The notes: generated by a model from the letters alone, not told the origin. DNA of 64,000 nt from Desulfurococcus amylolyticus Z-533 (GCF_000513855.1 NZ_KI911318.1:696484-760483); one strand, 5' to 3'. Numbered from the stretch's first letter, positions 16,868-25,291 are shown. Numbers and translations: made by a program.

Positions 16868-17344
16868 TCACCCACATGCCCGTAGAGTATGAAGCTCTGA
16901 CTCGACGACAACACTCCCACCGCCAAACCACGTTAAACTATTATTGCGTATTACGTCACTTATTCCACGCGATGTGTCATAGCACTTAACCTCTATACGT
17001 TCAAGTTCTAAGACTAAGTTTCGATCCTTGGGTATGATCCTGGACTCAAGGTTTGGAGTGATATTCTTCAGCTCAAGCACTAGTGTAAAGCTCGTTGCCT
17101 CCCCGATAGCTTGACTTCCCTGAATATTGATGCTGTAATTGCCTGGTGGTAGGGTTATGTAAGGACCATAGATCCAGCCCTCAGATAATATAACCACACC
17201 CCTAGATGTCCAAAGAAGTCTCCCCCCATAGAGCTCTCGAGGGGTTATGGTCAACAATTTATCTATCACCGTAAGAGGGGGTTCATATAATGTTAGCACG
17301 TAGACCTCACCCCGCGTGCGATCGAGGGTAATGAGTGCTTCCGC
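16868..17344 (-). pseudogene. C-terminal remnant of a second DUF2079-type membrane protein
   Basis: An open frame directly following an in-frame TAA (17345-17347) that ends the frameshifted GT2 reading. It encodes ALITLDRTRGEVYVLTLYEP and then WIYGPYITLPPGNYSINI. These align with FVLLRLNYTGEPKVFVPYK and VWHGPWSPIPPGNYAVKL near the end of the complete DUF2079 protein at 18428-20386. The membrane half is absent. A GTG at 17299 could start translation of 143 residues, but with no membrane region this is most likely a broken paralogue. Confidence 0.6.
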
Positions 17345-18431
17345 TTAAGCAACGCCCTTGCCCAAGCCTCCAAAGTAGGTAATTGCGGTATACAGAGATT
17401 CATATTCTCTACCATATCTTTCAACATCCTTGCTAATACGTGGAGAGACCAACGCAACATCAAAGCCTTGCCCCCTTAGGTTTTCTGAATAAGAGGAGAG
17501 CAGTCCTAACAGACCAAAGATCGTTACTAGAAAGTCTTTTCTCAGATTGAAGCCTACGCCATGTAATTGGCGATTCCACCTGGAATGGAATTTTTGCTAA
17601 TAGATATTGTAAGATTACTAATGGAGCTGTACCGAAGAATGAGCTTATGAGATGCCGAGCTACTATAAATTTGTACATCTGCCAATATCTGTCTATCAAC
17701 CAATCTGCTTTCCTGAAGTAATTTGAACCTAGTTTCCTCTTTAAATATAAATGAGCCATTTCAAGGGTTTTCTCTCTATGACGAAGTCTATACATCATCC
17801 ATTCATTAAGAGTTTGGGGGAGCTTTAGAATTAGCCCACAATCAATGCTCGTACATTTAAGACCCAAAATCAGTCCAGCCAATGAAATAACATAGTCGTC
17901 GAGGGGAAAAGGATCGGAAAATAGATTATGTTCCTTAAATTTTTCGACAGCTCTTCGCGACAGTGCCAGACATTCTCCACCCATTGCAAATAGATGAAAT
18001 CGTTTCCACATACTATGTATGGAAGCATAGAACTTGGCTACATAAGATGCAAATGGCGAGCCCTCAGCCAAATAATGTGAGTAGCATGTAACGACATCAA
18101 AACCCTCCTCCAAGGAGCGCACAATTCTCCTAGGATATTCTATAAAGGTATCGGCATTAAGTTCAATTAATGCATCGAAGTCGCTATTTAACATAAAGTC
18201 AAGTGCCACAGACCAAGCAAACCACTTTCCAAGCCTTCTCTCCCTATGCAAGATGCGAACCTTGTCTATTTTCTTTAATAGCGGGAGGTATTTCAATGAG
18301 CTCTCCTCATCACTTTCATCAACCACCATGTATTCACCGACAACATCGCCAATCCTCCTCTCAATTTCCTTCACTCTTTTAACAACTAATTGGAGGTCAT
18401 TGTAGCTCGGTATAAGCACAAGTATCCTCAT
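17345..18431 (-). pseudogene. Glycosyltransferase family 2 gene with homopolymer frameshift
   Basis: The start MRILVLIPSYNDLQLVVKRV and the DADTF-like NADTFIEYP motif are those of GT-A family 2 enzymes, which act on the cytoplasmic face of the membrane. As it stands the frame stops at 17460 (323 residues), but the last 45 residues are atypical. Removing one base from the T-run at 17591-17595 (an A-run on the coding strand) opens a hydrophobic continuation (KDFLVTIFGLLGLLSSYSEN, then VALVSPRISKDVERYGREYE) ending at TAA 17345, which looks like the genuine C-terminus. The ATG overlaps the DUF2079 stop by 4 bases. The 323-residue product may still fold, because the catalytic domain is intact. Confidence 0.68.
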
Positions 18432-20386
18432 GGCTTCACCTGCTCAATTTCAATTTGCTTAATGAAGAGATCCGCTTTCCCTTGCAGCTCAACCCCCACC
18501 ACTTCAAGCTTGGAGACAAATCCGTCTACCCTGAAGTTGAGGACTATAAACGCCTCTCGTTGTTTAAAATCATCTGCCGTAATCAATCTCTCAGCATAAA
18601 TCTTGTTCTTCTCCCACCATATCACTTGAACCTTGACGAGCTTCTCTCCCATCGACAGATCGCCTACATCACCTATCTCCACGCTCAGCTTGACCGCATA
18701 GTTCCCTGGAGGAATTGGACTCCAAGGTCCGTGCCATACATATCCTACCTTATGTTCAAATCCTTTTGGCAAGTACAGCACCTTAGAACCTTTATAAGTT
18801 ACGATACGTGCTTCGCCTTCAGGTATTAGCTGGTCAGGCGATATGATCAGCTTATACGGCACGAACACCTTCGGCTCTCCTGTATAGTTTAACCTAAGAA
18901 GTACAAACCCGTCTGCTGACGCGATGACACCATACTTATACCTCTCCATGAAGTCCACCACCTGATCACAAATGCTCTTGCCCCCGCCCAACTCCACTCT
19001 TTCGAGCGGTGCTAGGAAGAAATAAGTCCTTGAAACGTCAACAACTATATATTCAGGTGGAGGGGCGTTTGAAGGCCACAATGAGTGGATGATGGGTCTA
19101 TTGGCTAGATGTGGGTAAATATTTTCTTGAGCTAACACGCTTGCATCAGGCTCTATCAACCCCAAAACTTTATGGCCGTAATAAACATGAGGATTGGGTA
19201 ATTGAAAGTTTCCCGGCGAGCTTGTTAGGAGCACTGGGTTGATTGGTCCGTATATCGCGATCGCGATTGCTGTGAGGGCTATTAACTTCTTCGTGAGGCT
19301 CTTCCTTCCATCGAGCTTCTTCATAGCGTATATCGTGGCTACAAATATTTGCGCTATCACAACTGCGTTGTACTGCCAGACTATTACATAGTAAGGTCTG
19401 TGAGTTGAGAGGAAAGCGACGGCGAAGTATGGCAGTGCCGGAAGAAGCTCTAATGGTGAATGGAGCGGTAAAAAAGCTACGGGAAAAAGCAATGTAACGA
19501 GATACGATAACTTGAGCGATACGTCAATCCACAAATTCTCTAACGCAAACTTCGCCCATATCGGGGGCTCGTAAATTCGTCTTTGAGGCCAAATGATGTT
19601 TTTAATCGATTCTGCTAAGAAAAAGTAAATCGCTGAAGAAACGAAGAGCACTATATAAGTCAGGATTCTCTTTGACATCATCTGCCGCGGTTTAGACAAC
19701 ATGTTTAATGCATTAAAAGTTCCCAGCTCCCTTATTAGTACGTATAATATAAGCATGAGAGCTATAGGGACGCTGGAATCAAAAACAGAAATCAGTAAAA
19801 GAAAAGAAATAACGAATTTCTTAATATCATTAGTCAGCCAATAGTAAAAAGCCATCGAGAAGAAAAGCGGAATAAATGCTTCCAAGTGAAAATCGTAAAG
19901 ATTGACCCACATAATAGCTGGATGAAGTAGGTAAATTAAGGAGATAACCAAAGATTTCCGCCCGTCCTTAAGTACTGTGTTAGCTATTCTGTAAATGTAG
20001 AATGTGGGTAAGGCCAGTATAACTGATTGTAGTGTCAAAAGCGTATAGGGGAAGGGCAATAGATGATAAATAGCACATAATAGCAATGCCAATGGAGAGA
20101 TGTGGGGGAATACTGGAGAGTATGCTGGACTAGCACGTGGCCATACATACCAAAAGTTACCATGGATTGTCTGCCAGAAAAGTTGAATGAATATACCTAA
20201 ATCAAAAGCTTGAGAATTAAAAGTATAATGTCTCAATGAAGATAAAGCCGAGAAAAGCATCACATATACACTAAAAGCGATAATTAAAATGCGTGCGCGC
20301 AAAAGCTTTTTAGCTAGATAGGGGCCTACGAATCCCGTAACACCTGTTACCAGCGCTCTTCTCCCACCCACACTTTGATGCTTCAT
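18428..20386 (-). CDS. DUF2079 membrane protein carrying the N-terminus of an SDR epimerase
   Basis: 652 residues from an ATG at 20386, preceded by GGAGGTGG. From about residue 30 it is a DUF2079 protein: many membrane segments, the early SQAFDLGIFIQLFWQT motif and an outside C-terminal beta domain (PPGNYAVKLSVEIGD). DUF2079 proteins are related to polyprenyl-phosphate-using GT-C enzymes. The first 29 residues (VGGRRALVTGVTGFVGPYLA, then KKLL) are instead the Rossmann start of an NAD-dependent epimerase/dehydratase, with the GxxGxxG loop. The junction is in frame, so a deletion or recombination seems to have fused two genes. The rest of the epimerase is not in the window. It overlaps GT2 downstream by 4 bases. 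Confidence 0.78.
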   Translation of the reverse strand: MKHQSVGGRRALVTGVTGFVGPYLAKKLLRARILIIAFSVYVMLFSALSSLRHYTFNSQAFDLGIFIQLFWQTIHGNFWYVWPRASPAYSPVFPHISPLALLLCAIYHLLPFPYTLLTLQSVILALPTFYIYRIANTVLKDGRKSLVISLIYLLHPAIMWVNLYDFHLEAFIPLFFSMAFYYWLTNDIKKFVISFLLLISVFDSSVPIALMLILYVLIRELGTFNALNMLSKPRQMMSKRILTYIVLFVSSAIYFFLAESIKNIIWPQRRIYEPPIWAKFALENLWIDVSLKLSYLVTLLFPVAFLPLHSPLELLPALPYFAVAFLSTHRPYYVIVWQYNAVVIAQIFVATIYAMKKLDGRKSLTKKLIALTAIAIAIYGPINPVLLTSSPGNFQLPNPHVYYGHKVLGLIEPDASVLAQENIYPHLANRPIIHSLWPSNAPPPEYIVVDVSRTYFFLAPLERVELGGGKSICDQVVDFMERYKYGVIASADGFVLLRLNYTGEPKVFVPYKLIISPDQLIPEGEARIVTYKGSKVLYLPKGFEHKVGYVWHGPWSPIPPGNYAVKLSVEIGDVGDLSMGEKLVKVQVIWWEKNKIYAERLITADDFKQREAFIVLNFRVDGFVSKLEVVGVELQGKADLFIKQIEIEQVKP

Positions 20387-20387
20387 T

Positions 20388-20736
20388 TTACCACCTCCCA
20401 ATTAAGAGCACACCTACAATTATTAATGTTATCTCGACCCACTACCTCAACGTGAGGTTCTCCCCCAAGAACCAAGGTGCATGTAATTATGGTTGCCACG
20501 GCGCCCAACGAGAGGAAGAACCTACCAGCTAAAACGTCCATCCACCTCAGAACCGCGTAGCTTAGCAGAGATGCTGTGAACGCCGATGCCATCGCTAGCA
20601 CGAACCACCTGTTGAATGCCAGCCTAAGGAGGAAGCCTAGGGACATGCTCGGATCCCTAACCTCCCTTATCGCAAATCCCCATGCAATCGCGTTCAAGGC
20701 CGATAAAGCAGCCGCCGATACGTTGAGGAGCCGCAT
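20388..20736 (-). pseudogene. EamA/SMR-like four-helix transporter, frameshifted and with internal stop
   Basis: The N-terminal 85 residues have three hydrophobic helices (starting MRLLNVSAAALSALNAIAWG). The frame breaks at a G-run (plus-strand CCCCC at 20462-20466). Deleting one base gives VLGENLTLR, an in-frame TAG (plus 20442-20444), then WVEITLIIVGVLLIGRW and TAA at 20388, exactly how EamA/SMR proteins end. Two lesions therefore exist. In glycosylation loci, such small proteins are proposed to flip lipid-linked sugars (ArnE/F-like). The unrepaired frame would give 117 residues without the last helix. Confidence 0.65.
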
Positions 20737-20810
20737 TCAGGGAATTCGCATTCATGCTTAGCTACCTCACTCAATCTCTGTGAAGGTGCTGGTATTTAAA
20801 TTTTCTGGTG

Positions 20811-21011
20811 ATGGCATTGATCAAGGAGAGGATCTTAGAGTTCCTTAAGGAAGTTTACCCAACGGACCTGCCCATAAACGAGGTCGCTAGGAGGCTGGGC
20901 ATCTCGAGGAGTACAGCAGCTAAGTACATCGCCGTGCTTAAGGCCGAGGGCAGGGTCGAGTGCAGGCGCGTGGGCAAGGCCAAGCTCTGCAGGACTAGGG
21001 GCGGTGCCTAG
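20811..21011 (+). CDS. Small winged-helix DNA-binding protein
   Basis: 66 residues, one domain: helix LIKERILEFLKEVYP, then LPINEVARRLGISRSTAAKY as the helix-turn-helix (about 20-39), and a short basic wing ending RRVGKAKLCRTRG. It starts at ATG 20811 (GTG three bases earlier is equally possible) with no clear ribosome binding site and an A/T element (TATTTAAA, 20793-20800) close by, which suggests a leaderless or nearly leaderless mRNA. Its stop codon lies in CTAGTGGATC, the sequence that precedes island repeat copy 2. It is a candidate regulator of the divergent glycosylation operon. Confidence 0.68.
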   Translation: MALIKERILEFLKEVYPTDLPINEVARRLGISRSTAAKYIAVLKAEGRVECRRVGKAKLCRTRGGA

Positions 21012-21082
21012 TGGATCCCAGATAGAGAAGAGGATCACTAGGAGTCTAGAGACTGGAGAAAAGTGTTTTGCAGTAAATTTAC

Positions 21083-21101
21083 ACGCAGATCTGCGTTGAA
21101 A
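21083..21101 (+). repeat. Copy 2 of island repeat ACGCAGATCTGCGTTGAAA
   Basis: The first 14 bases form a perfect palindrome (ACGCAGA/TCTGCGT). It matches copy 1 at 11946-11964 in 18 of 19 positions. It lies 71 bases after the small winged-helix gene. Confidence 0.5.
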
Positions 21102-21432
21102 TAGGTGAGCCCATATGACAGGCCTGCCGTTGGACCTCTTCAACTAACGGGCTCGACCACCCCTAGCCCATCTAAGCTATACATCACATTGGTGAAGTTA
21201 AGTGCATATTAACCACTTAACTACACAATGAACAACGTGGAAACCAAGACTTCCAGTCCAACCCACCGGGAGTGTGAATAGAAAGAACCCGGAAGACATA
21301 ACCAAGAAAACAGCGTAGCTCGCACTCCCGAGATTCTTTGGGCTCGAGAACGAGCGCAAAACGAATTATTCTCGGGTGAGTTCTTTCCACGAATTCCGAG
21401 TTTGTTGAGGGCTGTCTTCCAGTGATTTCTTT

Positions 21433-21481
21433 AAGAAAGCCTTACAACTGAAGGCCTCGCTCTTTAGGGTGGGGATGAAGG
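21433..21481 (+). mobile_element. Solitary IS200/IS605-type right end (possible guide-RNA scaffold end)
   Basis: Contains CTGAAGGCCTCGCTCTTTAG followed by GGTGGGGATGAAGG. CCTCGCTC and GGGTGGGG pair across a TTTA loop over 8 bp (with G-U pairs). The block at 48041-48080 has the same frame with changes on both sides of the stem. Such hairpins form the right end of archaeal IS605-type elements and the 3' part of the TnpB guide RNA. Upstream, 21268-21340 has a further inverted repeat (CGGGAGTG/CACTCCCG), but no tnpB is left. Confidence 0.5.
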
Positions 21482-21589
21482 TTTGTGAGCTTCTTCTATG
21501 TTTTGTTTAGTGATGAGTCTTATGTTTGTGTGTCTCGGGGCCGCCCTCGAGTTGTGTTCTGTGAGTACGATGGTGGTTAATGATATCCA

Positions 21590-21881
21590 TAACCTCGGGC
21601 CGACAGTCATTCTGCCTAGTAGCTGGAGTAGCGCGATTAGTTGCGGCGTGAACTCCTTGAACGTCTCGTACAGAGACCCCAGGAGTGACTCAGGTGACGA
21701 GCCTATAGACCATATAGAGAGCGCCGTACCGAGTACTAAGATGAGGATTGACGCAACTATATACTTTGGCGCCTTAATCGAGAAGTAGCCAAGAACAACA
21801 AACCATCAAGAACTGAATAAGCACGGCCACCAAGACTTTAGGCTCCCTCAACGCCTCACTAATCAAGTCAGTTAATTCCAT
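21590..21881 (-). pseudogene. Decayed paralogue of the FUN14-like membrane protein at 24292
   Basis: The minus strand starts with ATG at 21881 (MELTDLISEALREPKVLVAV, then LIQFL), shifts frame near 21790-21810 and continues GYFSIKAPKYIVASILILVL, GTALSIWSIGSS, ESLLGSLYE, LLQLLGRMTVGPRL. The intact protein at 24292-24711 reads VYIAVFIQFVLGLAIGYFSL and then KYIVALILIIILGVILSIWS in the same order. The copy lacks the signal peptide. Beyond 21590 the frame runs into the IS605-type end. No gene is visible on the plus strand here. Confidence 0.65.
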
Positions 21882-22098
21882 ACACTGAGCTTGCTTCTAG
21901 GTGTAAGCAGTCTTGAGTGTGAACCAAGAATAACGTTATTTAATTGATGAGAACTAGTATTTTGTGTGGTGTATTTGGTGAGGGTTCCGGCTGCTTTATC
22001 AGTGTTCCTGGTGTTTGCTCCTTACGTGGTTGATGCTCAAAACCACGATAACGAAACTCGCGAAGACTTCGTAGAAAAATAGGATGTCATCATTGAGT

Positions 22099-22554
22099 TT
22101 ACTGAGTGCTTGCCTTGTTTCCCGCGAAAAACTGTGTGAGGAATTCCTTCGTGATTTTGTCAGCTATCTTCTGCACGTCTTCATCGTCGAAGTCTAGTGT
22201 TGGGAGTTTGTTGGGTCCCTCCTTAGCTACTGTGATCTCGTATGTTGGTTCTATTCCTTTCTGTCTGAGAACGTTTGACGCACAGCTTAGTTGACAACCG
22301 TTAATAGCTATTACTGCGACAGCCTTCTTGAAGATCTCTATGTGCGTCTTGCTCCCTGCACCTACTGCTGAGAGGCAGCACATCCTCACTTTGTCCGGAA
22401 ATGTCTTAGTGAGTCTCCTCGCTACCTCGTTACCTATCTGGCCTACCGATGATGCTCCGTCGCACGTAGCAACGATGATTAGTTTCTCAGCGTGTGTCCC
22501 GCAGTGCGGGAGTAGCTGGTACCTACTTGTTTTCTGCTGAGTGCTCAAGTCCAT
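22099..22554 (-). CDS. DGC-domain putative zinc-binding protein
   Basis: 151 residues. The family signature is CDGASSVGQIGNEVARRL (near residue 31), followed by RMCCLSAVGAG and INGCQLSCASNVL, giving conserved cysteines C14?, C31, the CC pair, and C in NGC and SC. Proteins of this family (named for the DGC motif, here CDG) are small, Cys-rich and of unproven function, often next to redox or metal-cofactor genes. Here it is the last of four tightly spaced minus-strand genes. Confidence 0.75.
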   Translation of the reverse strand: MDLSTQQKTSRYQLLPHCGTHAEKLIIVATCDGASSVGQIGNEVARRLTKTFPDKVRMCCLSAVGAGSKTHIEIFKKAVAVIAINGCQLSCASNVLRQKGIEPTYEITVAKEGPNKLPTLDFDDEDVQKIADKITKEFLTQFFAGNKASTQ

Positions 22555-22598
22555 TCAACCACCAGAACTACTCTACTTGAGCCTCGAGTTAATAAGTT

Positions 22599-22973
22599 TT
22601 AGTCGTGTTCGCGAGGTTCCGTCGCTTCCGCTAGTTCGTTATTGACGAACATGTTTAGTGCTTCCTCAACACTCACTAATTTCTCGTGTGTTGCTGGTTC
22701 CACGTAATATATTCTTATCCCGAGTTCCCTCAGCTTAGTGAAGGCTCCGTACCCAATACCTAGCGTTATGACCGCGCCTACCCCACGTGACGCTAGGAGA
22801 TTAATTATCACTTCCCCCCTGTGTTCGTGTTTTGCGTGCAGGTTCTCAACCACATCGATGATCCTGTAGTTTTTGTTCTGGACTTCAGCTAGCGTGAAGT
22901 ACGGTGCTCTCCCGAAGTGCGGGCTTAAGTAGTCTGCTCGGCTAGTCCTGATAGTCGGCAACGCAACAATCAT
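22599..22973 (-). CDS. NifX/NifB-C-terminal-like dinitrogenase cofactor family protein
   Basis: 124 residues. The family core is PHFGRAPYFTLAEV (about 17-30) and ASRGVGAVITLGIGYGAFTK (about 60-79), which forms the RNase-H-like fold that carries iron-molybdenum cofactor precursors in nitrogen fixers. In non-fixing archaea these proteins are thought to bind iron-sulfur or other metal clusters; no nif genes are visible here. It starts two bases after the stop of the Trp-rich gene, so the two are translationally coupled. Confidence 0.86.
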   Translation of the reverse strand: MIVALPTIRTSRADYLSPHFGRAPYFTLAEVQNKNYRIIDVVENLHAKHEHRGEVIINLLASRGVGAVITLGIGYGAFTKLRELGIRIYYVEPATHEKLVSVEEALNMFVNNELAEATEPREHD

Positions 22974-22975
22974 TG

Positions 22976-23233
22976 TTAAGTTCCCCTCAACTCTTCTATC
23001 CTCTTGTCTATTTCTCTCAGTATTTCCTCACTCAAGTACTTTCTTAGTTCTTCAAGATACTTTAGTTCTTCTTCCTTGCTTACCCAGGGTGGATAGGGTC
23101 TTGCCCAGTACCACCAGCACCAACCCCTACCAAACCACCACCCAGGCCTCTCCCAAGGAGGCAGGTGACTCCACGGACCGTGACCTGGATATGGTTTTAC
23201 CCAGTATTTCCACCACCAGCTCACGTTATTCAC
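22976..23233 (-). CDS. Trp/Pro-rich small protein (DUF5320-like)
   Basis: 85 residues. The first 50 contain eleven or more tryptophans among Pro and Gly (WWWKYWVKPYPGHGPWSHLP), and the rest is a charged helix (EEELKYLEELRKYLSEEILR). This Gly/Trp/Pro-rich head with a coiled-coil tail is the layout of DUF5320 proteins, which are commonly encoded next to NifX-like and DUF134 genes. The function is unknown; the helix is probably for oligomerisation. Confidence 0.7.
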   Translation of the reverse strand: MNNVSWWWKYWVKPYPGHGPWSHLPPWERPGWWFGRGWCWWYWARPYPPWVSKEEELKYLEELRKYLSEEILREIDKRIEELRGT

Positions 23234-23262
23234 CCATATGAAATATGTTTCAGTTCATTTCA

Positions 23263-23637
23263 TTATAAACTTCTCTCTCCCTCCTCAACACCCCTCCTCA
23301 AAGAGCCTGAAACAAGTTTAATTGGCTTCCCTTCAGACAGGGCTTGAAAGATTTTAAACCTGCATGACTCAAGCATGCGCCAGAAAGTAGCTTTAGAAAC
23401 GCCTAGCCTGGCAGCAGCTTCGTCAGTAGTCAGGCCGTCAACGTGAACCAGCTTAAGAGCCTCAACCTCATAATCATACACCTCGACGAAGCCGGAAACA
23501 TCAAGACCGACAACACCCTTAACAGGCAGGTAAACAACCTCACCACCCCAAACAAAACTACGGGAGAACGCTGGGGTGACCCCACACCTCCACCTACAAG
23601 GAACACCCCTAGGCAACAACCACACCCAACTAAACAA
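23263..23637 (-). CDS. DUF134-family helix-turn-helix protein
   Basis: Up to 124 residues. The core is VYDYEVEALKLVHVDGLTTD, then EAAARLGVSKATFWRMLESC, a sigma-70 region-4-like helix-turn-helix, preceded by the family's basic, Cys-containing N-terminus (PRGVPCRWRCG). There is no ATG; a TTG at 23637 or GTG at 23625 is the likely start. DUF134 proteins regularly lead clusters of NifX-like and DGC genes, so this is probably their regulator. Confidence 0.8.
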   Translation of the reverse strand: MFSWVWLLPRGVPCRWRCGVTPAFSRSFVWGGEVVYLPVKGVVGLDVSGFVEVYDYEVEALKLVHVDGLTTDEAAARLGVSKATFWRMLESCRFKIFQALSEGKPIKLVSGSLRRGVEEGERSL

Positions 23638-24291
23638 GTACCTAACACCCTAAAATAGTTCTTGTAGTTCCTCTTCGTTGTTTCAACGATAGATGTTATC
23701 TCACTTCTTGAAAAGAACCCCAGCTGAATAACTTCCTCTCTAGATTGAAAGCCTTGTTACTTGATAACGGCTTTATAGTGGAGAAGCCTTACAGCTCGGC
23801 TTGAGGTTAGAAGACCCCTGGGTAATGAGGTCCAGTCATGTTTTAATATCTAGTAAACAGGGAGCCCTCTTTAGGAGTCAATATTCCCCTAATCGCGTAT
23901 TCTTAGTTCAGTATGAGTTTAGGGTAGTCCTGACCCGCAACCCCCACTATCACAGAAGCCTCAGGTTCATTGTTGAAAATGGGCCGGCACCCAGGCGTTC
24001 TTGATTACCTGCTCGCTCGAGTCTTCAAGCCAACCCATGTCACGAGCAACCCCGCACAAACAAATCAACCAACACTCACAAACCACTATAAAACCAGAAA
24101 CAGCTTGGCGAGGCTCTAGCTACGGGTTTCCCGCTTCACCCATACTTCATGGAGCCCTGTTGAGTCCAACGCCGTGGGGGCTCTCGTCTGCGGATAGATA
24201 CCTCACTGTACTACGGTTCACCGCCAATGGAAAATTCAAAAGCATTTAAATCCATGAGTTAAATTCACGTCAGCCTAAAGAACCGTGATAC
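23638..24291. other. Gene-free stretch with IS-type remnants
   Basis: No credible gene is seen in 654 bases. It contains AAGCCTTACAGCTCGGCTTG (23784-23803), which resembles the AAGCCTTACAACTGAAGGCC stretch of the IS605-type end at 21433, and at 24079-24121 a 43-base sequence shared with 28499-28541. A palindromic GCTCGCTCGAG motif lies near 24010. The rest shows no structure I can name. Confidence 0.5.
24079..24121 (-). repeat. 43-base dispersed repeat, copy 1 (minus orientation)
   Basis: Read on the minus strand it contains GCCTCGCCAAGCTGTTTCTG followed by GTTTTATAGTGGTTTG. It matches 41 of 43 bases at 28499-28541. Upstream on the minus strand is GACGAGAGCCCCCACGG, resembling the tnpB-tail remnant at 30780. 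It is probably the end of an inactivated IS605-type element. Confidence 0.65.
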
Positions 24292-24711
24292 CTAGCCCTT
24301 GACCCAGGCGATTATCACTCCCACTATAAAGCCCACTGCGACGGGTCCGATTGTCAGCAACCCGAGGGTTGAGGCGATTGATTCAACTATTTTAAGTATC
24401 TGCGAGGATGAGCCATATATTTTGGCGAGTAAGTCATATATGCTCCCGCCTATGCTCCATATGGAGAGTATTACTCCAAGTATTATGATGAGTATTAATG
24501 CTACAATGTACTTGAGGACCTTTAATGAGAAATACCCGATGGCTAGCCCCAGTACGAATTGTATGAATACTGCTATATATACTCTTGGATTACTCAGCAG
24601 CTCATTAAGTACATCGACCCCGGTTATATTAGTATTCTCCTCGGCTACACTATAGATCGTTGAGAGCACTAGTGCCAGGAGAAATAGTGGAATGAGTCCT
24701 CTAAGCCTCAC
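24292..24711 (-). CDS. FUN14-like small membrane protein with signal peptide
   Basis: 139 residues. A cleavable or anchoring N-terminal signal (LIPLFLLALVLSTIYSVAEE) is followed by three membrane segments. The second contains the Gly-spaced pattern VLGLAIGYFSLKVLKYIVAL, typical of FUN14-domain proteins. The role in archaea is unknown. A decayed copy lies 2.5 kb away at 21590-21881. It is 34 bases downstream of the DUF2299 gene on the same strand. Confidence 0.6.
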   Translation of the reverse strand: MRLRGLIPLFLLALVLSTIYSVAEENTNITGVDVLNELLSNPRVYIAVFIQFVLGLAIGYFSLKVLKYIVALILIIILGVILSIWSIGGSIYDLLAKIYGSSSQILKIVESIASTLGLLTIGPVAVGFIVGVIIAWVKG

Positions 24712-24745
24712 TAAGAGTCACCATTGATACGCTATTATTTAACTC

Positions 24746-25291
24746 CTATATAAAGGTTTGTGGCGACAACTTATCCGTGCTGGGCGGCGGCACAGGCATC
24801 CATTCGTTAAACCCTGAGACTATCGCCAGGTAAGTGTTGAGGAATCTCCATACAAGCCTTAGAAAGAATGACTTACCGTAGCTGCGTAACTCATCCTCGA
24901 AAAACTCCATGTTCACAGTTATTGTCTGCGGGGTAACTATATTCGGCTGCACCATTATCTTACAGTCTATGCACACGGTTAGAGCCTTGGATAGAATGCT
25001 ATTCATCACTCTAAGCCTCTCAGCAGGCTTCATTTTCTCTAGTTCCCGTGCATGCTCAGGCGATACAACTATGGCGAGGGCGAGTATATACCTATCCGGC
25101 TTGTCAACGGGGTTCACGACGGTGAAGTTCACGCCAGGGTTGCCTGGAGTAGTTACATTGATTCCCCATTTAATACCTGCTCCAGGAGGTGCCTCAAGCT
25201 TCCTGGTTGTAAATGACTCCTCCATCAACCATTTAACTATTAGATCCTGCACGCTCTCCCTCAACCTATAGACCACCACTGGCCTTAACAA
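24746..25291 (-). CDS. DUF2299-like hypothetical protein
   Basis: 181 residues, soluble. The segment GAGIKWGINVTTPGNPGVNF (about 37-56) and the later HARELEKMKPAERLRVMNSI helix fit the archaeal DUF2299 family, whose fold resembles type III secretion chaperones. Two cysteines (CIDCK) lie at about 107-110. The function is unknown; the family assignment is moderate. Confidence 0.55.
   Translation of the reverse strand: MLRPVVVYRLRESVQDLIVKWLMEESFTTRKLEAPPGAGIKWGINVTTPGNPGVNFTVVNPVDKPDRYILALAIVVSPEHARELEKMKPAERLRVMNSILSKALTVCIDCKIMVQPNIVTPQTITVNMEFFEDELRSYGKSFFLRLVWRFLNTYLAIVSGFNEWMPVPPPSTDKLSPQTFI

Noticed and set aside
21498-21788. 96-codon plus-strand frame
   Set aside because: The minus strand here carries the decayed FUN14-like paralogue; the plus frame is its shadow.
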